A stretch of 64,000 nt of DNA from Saxidomus purpurata (Eukaryota > Mollusca > Bivalvia > Venerida > Veneridae). The stretch is from the NCBI GenBank assembly GCA_022818135.1, contig JAFMSR010000015.1:1923059-1987058 (forward strand), in the 5' to 3' direction. This document shows positions 56,050 through 64,000 of the stretch, piece by piece; within the stretch, counting starts at the first letter, position 1, and every line of letters starts with the position of its first letter. Under the pieces are notes generated by a model. That model saw only the letters and a list, made by a program, of their open reading frames with translations, did not search any database and had not been told where the DNA came from. Position numbers and translations under genes: made by a program.

Positions 56050-57760
56050 TTTTGTTTTATAATTAGGATTATATAATAAATATTCTATTTCAAAGTGTAC
56101 AATTTCGCCAAAAAAAATATGTAGAAAATTATAAATTGGTAAAGACTACTTTGAAATCAGTATTGCATCTAATAAAAATAAATAGAAAGAAAAAAAGTCC
56201 TTCATTGTACGACCGCCTTTTCATAAACAGTTGTCTTCAGGATCGAATCATTTGTCCCTTATCTTTCACAACACACACTCATACTACTCACCTACACCCG
56301 CACCGCCCCCTGCACCCCACCCCCCACACCCTGCGCTCTGTGTACCGCTCTCTGTTTCGCAACTTCCTATTCTTACGAAAAAGGTGATGATAACATTTAT
56401 TTTGAATAGTTACTTTTCTCTGTAGTTGTACAGTACACAAATGTCAGAACTGTCATGTTTGCTGCTTATCATATTTCTGAAAAGGTTTGCAAAACAAGAT
56501 CACTACTAGTTGTGATGAATTATACCAAAAAATAGTAATTTACATTTCAGGAACGTCACACAATGAACATGGAGAACTCATCATTGCATGCCTGTCAAAT
56601 AATTATGTATTATCCATGTATATTTTGAAGAATAACAGTAAGAAATATCGAATGTTTCCATGAAAGCATATCAACAGTGATGTTGAGTTCTTTGCCAGAC
56701 TCTTCTGACCAATATTACAGTTGCCTGTTGCCAAATGTGTAAATACATGTATTTAACTTACGAAAGTTTTAAGTTTCAAAATTGAAGTAACAACGCACTA
56801 CCATAGTAACGTCGATCCTAATTGGTTACGTCATGTAACTTTGCGACTATCAAATAAATGGTCAACTGATTTGTAATTTTGATATTTGCGACTGTCTTTA
56901 CGGTTTTTAATGTTAACAAATATATTGAACGGCTACTTTCTTTTACAGGTAGTGTTCTAAAAATTTAGGAAAAGCATTAAATAAAGAGCACTTTTTATCG
57001 AGTCTGGTTTTCTCGTGAAGCGGTATCTTTACGCTAATTTGGTGGTGTTTAATATTTCATTATGATGGTGAAAAGGATAAAATTCAAAATAAGATATGTA
57101 TTTTTCCTAAGTCACGCATTTACGCACCCCTCTCTGTTACGCTTACAACTTATCAAAAAGAAGGCCAGTTATTCAGCCGTTCGTCTGTCCGTCAATATTT
57201 ATATATCATTTACACTTATGCATTGTTATGTATGTGGTGAGTTGGTTTGGAAAGATAAAAAGATAAATGATACATTTGTCTGTGTAGTCCTGAATAAATA
57301 AAAAATTATGGAAACAAATATAATATTTATGTGCGTTTATTTTTCGTAACAATGTTACATTAATAGGAAACAAATCCCTGAGTTACGGGAAAATAACTTT
57401 TATGTACCTTTCCCCTATCTTTTCTCCACAACCTCTCATTTTCCTGCCTGCCTGCATCATTATACCTTCCTTATTCGCTCGTTCTTTCCATTTTCGTCCG
57501 TCTGCTCACTCACTCACACGACATAATTTTATCGTACTCTATTCATTATGTATGATGAGACATTTAGCGCATCGGGTTTTTATTTGCCTAATTTTTGATA
57601 ATTTTTTAGACTTTATTAATTAATATATATACTCCATGAGTCACTGCGGTTTTTTAAATGAACGACTATCACAGTGCCGTTAATAGCATGTTTCACGTAA
57701 TACCCGTGCAATTTCCCCCAAACTAGGATTGAAATCAGTACAAAAGAAACGGACAGTGGT
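56050..57760. other. Interior of the Harbinger-like element, no gene
   Basis: AT-rich with a C/A-rich run at about 56267-56335. ORFs of 73-83 codons have no recognised content. Confidence 0.4.
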
Positions 57761-57880
57761 TTGACCGAGACAGAGAAAAGAAATCCGCATTAGCTTGGAT
57801 TCAATCCTGGATTGAAACTCGGCTTGTTCAATCTAGGTTTCAAACCAGGTTTCAAGCCACAGAAAAGAAATTGGCCATAA

Positions 57881-59160
57881 GTTTCTACACAACATAAATA
57901 TGTTTCATCTCGGTAAAAACTCCTGTTATAGTTCGAAAATTACAGCTGGTTATTTGTTCACTAAAATGCATGTAAAAGTGTTTCTTCCTCTCACATTATA
58001 TCAGTAACCGTACATTTCTAACGGAAATTTCAGCAAATGCATGCTATGAATTGGTGAACTACAGTTCAATTGCCACTCACCATCGAACTTCTATTTCTAG
58101 AATGGAAAGCTGCGATTTTTAAATTTCTTTAAGCTTTTATTCATATGCAGCCATTTTACCTGCCACGTGGCAAAAATAAGACGTTTGGTTAAATTAGAAA
58201 AAATAAAAAGATGTTTTTACAAAAGATTGAAAGAAAATATTTTTTCAAGTGGACGTTCATCATGAAATATAATTAATTGTCTTGTAATAAAGTGTAAATG
58301 ATTAAACTAAGATCTTACCGTTAGAAATGTATGTTTACTAATGCAGTGAGAGTGGACGAACCCATGTAAGTGAAACACTTAAACTATATTATTATGGCTT
58401 AAGTATATAAAAGTGTCATATCATCCTGGAAAATATTTCAGCTCCTCTAAATACAAAATTTATGTAACAGCAATACTAACCATTCTTACACTATTGGAAA
58501 TTTCTCCTATATACACAAAGAAGGATTTGAGCGTGATAAAACTATTAAGTATATCACGCTAGGCGTCCGGAACTATTTTTGACTGCTGAAATTCCCTCCC
58601 GTGTAATTTTCACACAACATCTACGAGTGTGCATGCGCTAATACGTTTGGATTGGTATTCTTGTGAATGAATTCAAGTGATGTAAAAAAAAAATCGTAGT
58701 AAAATTTTCTACACTTCCGGTATCGCCAGCAATATCAGAAACAACAAAAATAAGACGAATAGCGTTTTATTTGAGGAGTAAAAAAGAACAGCCAAAATTT
58801 CACGAAATGCAAGGAATGCACGGAAAACTACAAGTTTCAAGACAGCGACTTCGTGAAAGCGCAGCAAATAGTACCCCATCGAACATGTTTTTGTTTAGAT
58901 TAACGTGTTAGAATAGAAATAGATTTTATTTTTGAGTGATATACCAGTTATTATATCACTGTATACCCGACGAAACATGCCAAGGCAAATGATCCCAAGT
59001 CAACCCAAAGTGTACGAAAATCTCACAATTTACAGTATGCTACACGAAAATCACGTTATACGAGATTTTGAAGGAAAGTTGCTTTTGTTCTTGAAAGAAA
59101 TTAAACTACAGTGAGGCATTAAATGAATAATATAAAAGTAGGCAATACATATATCGGTCG
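57881..59160. other. Right half of copy A, then unassigned sequence
   Basis: 57881-57960 completes duplicated copy A (CACAACATAAATATGTTTCA, CTCCTGTTATAG). The remainder has no supported gene; a 60-codon ORF at 58932 is not recognisable. Confidence 0.45.
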
Positions 59161-59164
59161 AAAG

Positions 59165-59345
59165 CATTACTAATTAACTCGTAAGTGTATGGGAGATCAC
59201 TTCAACATTTTGTGTGCGATGTTCTCGTACGAGTTACCTCTCTTAGTATGCAACAGAATGTCTAAGTGCGCGCTTTTTTCTTTCTGCACAACATAATTAT
59301 GTTTCACCTAGGTAAATCCTCCTGTTATAGTCCGAAAATTGTTAC
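59165..59345. repeat. Duplicated segment copy B (empty transposon site)
   Basis: GTGTATGGGAGATCACTTCA through CAACAGAATGTCTAAG and on to CTCCTGTTATAGTCCGAAAA is contiguous here, whereas copy A is split by the 3.0-kb element. Confidence 0.85.
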
Positions 59346-60160
59346 ACACATGCTATTATTTGTATCCATTTTATTCCTCGATAGCTCTCGTACCGAGAAC
59401 CTATTTTCGGAGAATAACTATTTACGGATTTTAGACAATCCCGGCGCGTGATATGATATCGTAGATCTACGTCATTTTATTTGTTCGATTATTTTTCAGA
59501 AATGATTTTCATTTACATTGATTGTAAGATCTATTCAGAAGGGATTTATATATTTTGAAATAGATAACCGTAAAATAAATGTTTTAGAATAAAAAAACGG
59601 TATGAGGAAGTTGTATAGACGGTCCAGCATTATAAGTATTTATCGTTTTTGCACGGAGTCGACACTTTCTGACATGGGTATATCAGTTGAATTATTGTAA
59701 TTGCTTTCAGTATTAAATTAAATACTCGTACATACGTTTACCTATAGTCGGGCTTCGCCCCCTTCGAGCTTTCGCCCCTATGGTATGATATTCACTATAA
59801 TGGGTCAATATGTATCCAAAATAGTCCTTACCGGGGTCCAAATGGGGGTGTGGGGGGGGGGGGGTTAACAAGCGAATGATCTCGTCCGAAATCAAACTCA
59901 TTGACAACCTATCTATGGAAATTAATTTCCTGTCTCTGTACAAAACATACGCAAAAGAAGATATGATGGCTGCTAAGAGGTTCTGTTATAGTTGTTGTAT
60001 ATGTATAACGCTACCACTCGCCGTCCGTCCACCAGTTTCCTCAAACGACAACTTCTTTGTAACAACATTTCATTTACGAGGCCAAGACAAAATGATATTG
60101 CGCTTCTGGTTAAAGTGAAAGTTGTTAAGCTTAACTACTTCGTTTAGTTCTCCGATTAGA
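59346..60160. other. No gene seen
   Basis: Contains a small GGGCTTCGCCC hairpin at about 59751-59761 and a G-run at about 59850. No supported coding sequence. Confidence 0.35.
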
Positions 60161-60164
60161 TTAA

Positions 60165-60572
60165 AGTGACATTATGCGCATCTTACTGCACATAGTGTAT
60201 TTTTGGTGTCAGTTTTATAAAAGCAATTTTTGGTTGCTGTTCATTTAAATGTGTTAAATTAATGATTATGCCGCATTAGTATTTGAAGTTGGTGCTTTAG
60301 ATATAAAAAATCGGACTGATAAAATGATAGTTGATTGTGTCTTGGTAGAGATTTCGGCAGTGGAAGGGAAGCAACTCCTGAATGCAGTTGTTCTTTTCTT
60401 AAATTGACTCTCCCAGTCAAATAAGAAAATCAATATTTGGAAAGTTATTATTTCATACTGGTATCGTGAAGAGTTTGGTGTATTGGGTTAAAAGCTATTA
60501 TTTCCTCTACGCTTTTGTACACGCACCATATTCAGCTGGATTTTTACTTGAAAAAATGCGCATAATGTCACT
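60165..60572. mobile_element. TTAA-flanked MITE, 408 bp, perfect ends
   Basis: AGTGACATTATGCGCAT (60165-60181) and ATGCGCATAATGTCACT (60556-60572) are perfect inverted repeats, with TTAA directly outside both (60161-60164 and 60573-60576). No ORF. TTAA duplication suggests piggyBac or Kolobok mobilisation. Confidence 0.9.
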
Positions 60573-60576
60573 TTAA

Positions 60577-60960
60577 GCTAGTGCTATTCACAGGGGCCGA
60601 CACATCATCGTATTATTTTTCTGTGGCTAAGCTAGGTTTATTGGCGACGTAGTAGAGTGTCCAATTAGGATATAGAGGACCCGAGTTCGAATCCAGCTCG
60701 GGGCGTAGTATTTTGAAGGGTTACATTTGGCGCCTAACATAAATAACCTATGAGTGTTTAGAAGTGATAGCGCCCGTAGAACGTCCCACAGACATTTATA
60801 AGAATTCGAGGACCAATTATGGTAAGAAGGGGTGTATGTAGTCGAGGTATAATACGTCACGTGTACTTCCTTGCCAATGAGCTAGCTTTTATGGAGACGT
60901 GGCCATAGTTGAGTGTCCAGCTCGGGGCGTAGTATTTTTCTTGGTTACACATATATTTTT
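60577..60960 (+). repeat. tRNA-like SINE fragment and partial duplicate
   Basis: GGCGACGTAGTAGAGTGTCC and GACCCGAGTTCGAATCCAGC (B box) at about 60641-60697 look like a tRNA-derived SINE head. CAGCTCGGGGCGTAGTATTT occurs here and again at about 60919-60938, both followed by GGTTACA. Confidence 0.6.
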
Positions 60961-61054
60961 TTGCTCGCCTGATCTACCTTTTTATGCAATGGTTGAACGC
61001 TTTTGTTTATACTCATATATCAATTACGTCATTGTAGCATTCACTTAAACGAAC

Positions 61055-61625
61055 TGTAGGTATAGAACTGGTTCAGGCGATTTGCATCCTTTTTTATCGA
61101 AACATTATAATAAGAGTCCGATATTACTTTACATCAAACAGTAATTATGGTCTCTTAAGACAGGTGGTGTCTTTACTCAGGATAAACTATTATTGTTTGA
61201 GATCGCAATACAAGGACGGGATGGAATTCAAAGTGGTCGTATAGGTGGTCAGGATATCGCTTAAACCAAGGGCAGGTCCGACTGTAATCGGTTATATGTA
61301 GGTACAGAACTAGTTCAGCGGAGTTGTATCCTTTTTTATCGACTATTTCAATTACTAGTCAGATATGTCCTTGCATCAGACAGTCTAAAGTACGCTTTAG
61401 TAAGGCAGCTGCAAACGATTACTTCTGTCAGAACAGTCGAACGTGTCTTTAGTGACAACACAGGGAAAGTTGAAATTGTGGTCTCTTAAGACAGGTGGTG
61501 TCTTAACTCAGGATATACTATTTTTCTTGAAATCGCAAGGAATTAAAAAGGATTGAAAGTGGCCGTATAGGTAAGGATGTCGCTTAACTCAGGGTCACAA
61601 GGGCAGGTCCGACTGTAATAGGAAA
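61055..61625. repeat. Two long diverged tandem units
   Basis: In each unit the same words occur in order: GTAGGTATAGAACTGGTTCA-like, TTTTTTATCGA, GGTCTCTTAAGACAGGTGGT, ACTCAGGATA, then GGGCAGGTCCGACTGTAAT. Unit 1 is about 61055-61293 and unit 2 about 61300-61620, the latter with extra sequence near 61380-61460. Confidence 0.85.
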
Positions 61626-62755
61626 TATTGAAAACTCCAACCTCAATAAGTTACCATCACCTTTTTATCATACTAATATTATGCAAATCAGATATTACAA
61701 AATATATACACAGAAACTCACTAAAATTGAACTAAAAAAAAACCTGATATGTGTTCTAATGTTATTTAAACATGTTTACATGTACAAGAAATATATCAAC
61801 TTGTCGTTGTGTAGGACTATTGGCCGGTTGTTGAACAAATATAATCGGCGCTTAACCCTCGATTATAATAAGCCAGTTGCACAACACTGATTTAATGAAC
61901 ACCGAGTTAACTTTCAGCTACTGATTTGATAAGCGCCGCTTATTATAACCGAGTTGCCGGAACATATTTTTCACGGTTATGATTCCGATTAACGCGCGAT
62001 TATCCAAACCTGCTAGTGGGGTGGTTTATACGGCAATTTATCGTTGAACATGGAAATTATAAACTCATTTATGCGTGACTAATTAGTGTTAAGATTAATT
62101 AAGAAGAGACATGGCTATTATAGATACGGGCAATATTGTAGAAGAATACTTTTGTTAGAATCAGATACCGCTTTTCCGTAGAATGCGTGTTTTTAGTCTT
62201 TGATATGATTAAAAACCACAGGATTGCACTGAACAGATACTGCTAGTGATACAACTACTGGTATGCCTTTGTTTTTATGGCAACTAACGCTTATTAATCC
62301 CTTGTATAGCTTTGTCGTTGTCCGCCCGTCGGTTCGTCCCTCAGTCTGTCGTGTGAGATATATGCGGCGTTATCTATATGTGGCAGACATGCGCCTTGAC
62401 CCAGCCTCAAACTCTCACTTTGTTTAAAATGTAATATATATTCTGTTTAAATTACATCCATATTTCGTTTAATGATAGTGATGAAATAAAAGAAAGTAAG
62501 CCGATGTATGAAAGTCCGAAACAGAATACATGACTGTATATGACACATATATCTGAATATCGTTTGTTTTTATTATGAAAATGCATTATTTCGATAAGAT
62601 TGCATTTAGAAATCTACTTTATAGTGCAAGACGGTATTAAAAAAAGTATTTATCACGAGCCACTTTGTTCAGATGGAAGTATCCGTCACCTTGGGTAACT
62701 GTCTCTGGAAGCGGTTGTTTCAATTATTGTTTGGCATAAATATTAACGTCTGTGA
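61626..62755. other. No gene seen
   Basis: The 69-codon ORF at 61681 has no recognised domain. A CCGCCCGTCGGTTCGTCC stretch near 62321 resembles the GTCC segment of HINE-like repeats, but no ends are visible. Confidence 0.35.
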
Positions 62756-62764
62756 ATCTACGTT

Positions 62765-63145
62765 CCTGCTGGAAGATGGGTATTAGGTATGAGGTATTCC
62801 ATACCTAGGTAGATTTGAATATCTAGCCAGCTAGGAGTTTGGTTTTTTGCATAAGTTAAGGCCAATACCCAGCATGATTCGTATACCCAGCCAGCTGGGA
62901 GGTGGGGATACGCTAAAAGATGCGTTTTGCGAATACCCAGCTAGCTTCAAATAACCTGCAAGCTGGAGGTTTGGTGTTCGCTAAACGTTCAATGAATATC
63001 TAGCTAAACTCGAATATCCAGCCAGCTATGAGTTGGGTTTTTGCATAAGTTACGGCCAATACCAAGTTAGCTTCGAATAACCCAACTCCCAGCTGGCCGG
63101 GTATTCGAATCTAGCTGGGTATGCGCCTTTTTGAATACCCAGTGG
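62765..63145. repeat. Minisatellite-like cluster of CCCAGCTAGC motifs
   Basis: Words such as AATACCCAGCTAGC, CCAGCCAGCTGGGAGG and TTTTTGCATAAGTTA recur in both orientations about eight times, forming local palindromes. No ORF or element ends. Confidence 0.8.
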
Positions 63146-64000
63146 TCAGAATGTGATTTAATCAAATGTAATTACAATTTACAAAAATGCCGTATTAAGG
63201 CTCGCTATTATCTGATATACTTTCCCCGGTTTTCACATATCATTTATAATTTACATTACAAGAAACTTATAATGAAATAATTAAAACACAACAAGTTCTT
63301 TCAGTTTAAAGCTGGCTGTTCCACAATGATGTTTATGAACAGATCACAGCAGATATTTATATCATTTACATAAATTAAAAATGTCACTGGGCTAAATTCC
63401 TTTTCCGCTTAAACATCATGTTGATGATGATGATAATAATAAAACAAATTATAATAATTATGATAATGAATAAAAAATAAAATGCATTAACTGTTACTAT
63501 CATTAGTTCATTACTAATATTATTATTATTAATGATCATGAATTATCATTACTATTATTATCATTATTAATATCATTATTTAAGTTTAATCATATTTTAT
63601 TGCTGATGTACAATTTGTGTAAATACATATACATACATACTATTTAACAGTTGTGTGATTAATATCATTATTATTATTTATTTAAAGATAAAAATGTATA
63701 TTTTAATTGTATTCTGATGTGATACGTCCGCGCTGTTTTTCTTTTCGGAAATTCTTAAAGTAGATCTACTTTCTTTTTGCTTTATTTGGCTTATTCTACA
63801 ACATCATTGTATTTGTCAACTATTTCTTATACAATTTCTCTTTTAAATGGCAAAAACACCGTACCTCGTTTTTAACAGATTCCTACCAATAGCACTACAT
63901 TAAGTATAACATCAGCTTGTATAGGCCTAGATTAGATAACTCGTTTGCACGAACGTCAGATATTTTAAGTCGTATTTAAAAAATCGTCCAGCAAACGAAA
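63146..64000. other. AT-rich tail with triplet microsatellites
   Basis: GATGAT/AATAAT/ATT runs at about 63421-63600 and 63661-63685. Nothing coding was recognised up to the window end. Confidence 0.5.

Larger units (their letters stand above)
54837..57877. mobile_element. Harbinger-like element, 3.0 kb, TAA TSD
   Basis: Ends TGGCCAATTTCTTTTCT and AGAAAAGAAATTGGCCA are perfect inverted repeats, pairing for about 26 bp with one mismatch, flanked by TAA on both sides (54834-54836 and 57878-57880). The undisturbed site is present in copy B at about 59260, with a single TAA. TTTCTTTTCT and AGGTTTCAAGCC words recur near both ends. A 3-bp TAA duplication fits PIF/Harbinger. No transposase or DDE motif was recognised; it carries HINE-like fragments. 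Confidence 0.85.

Overview
This window looks like nuclear DNA of an invertebrate animal, most likely a bivalve mollusc. It is AT-rich and gene-poor, with intron-split genes, a 500-N scaffold gap, LINE, hAT and Ty3-type remnants, tRNA-derived SINEs, and many copies of the repeats with GTCCGTCC runs and GGTCAAGGTCAC blocks that litter clam genomes. The bivalve placement is inference from repeat style; no species marker was recognised. Nothing bacterial (operon, CRISPR, plasmid) is present.

Three host genes can be supported. (1) At the left edge, minus strand, a long uninterrupted ORF encodes an atypical protein kinase whose 3' end lies outside the window. (2) On the plus strand an RS/KR-rich, splicing-factor-like gene is read from four exons (20601-20683, 37950-38012, 38478-38546, 39592-39804). 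All its introns are phase 2, and the first intron is 17.3 kb. (3) On the minus strand a death-effector-domain-like first exon (51470-51770) is followed by a phase-matched second exon (47987-48105). Their 3' exons were not found.

Layout: 0-1 kb kinase; 1.7-2.8 kb hAT element with intact 8-bp target duplication; 3.3-6.6 kb dead LINE split by another repeat; 7-10.1 kb diverged tandem repeat with two nested rolling-circle-like repeats; 10.1-12 kb second LINE fragment; 12.1-20.4 kb a stretch bounded by inverted 0.3-kb arms; 20.6-39.8 kb the RS gene, whose introns hold a 775-bp MITE, many HINE-like repeats, a 42-bp satellite, a 5.6-kb element with perfect 30-bp inverted ends, LINE and SINE copies; 40.1-43.9 kb a TTAA MITE next to a 3.4-kb hAT element; 43.9-47.6 kb tandem-unit repeats and the gap; 48-52 kb the DED gene with a Ty3/gypsy integrase remnant in its intron; 52-64 kb repeats, including a 3-kb Harbinger-like element with a matching empty site and a TTAA MITE.

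The strongest non-gene result is that the many GTCCGTCC/GGTCAAGGTCAC repeats share one architecture: a 5' terminal hairpin, a GTCC-rich segment, tandem units, then a short 3' hairpin followed by CTCTTG or CTCTAG and T. For two copies of one family, the uninterrupted host sequence is also in this window, which fixes the element ends. This fits non-autonomous Helentron-type (HINE/pearl-like) elements.
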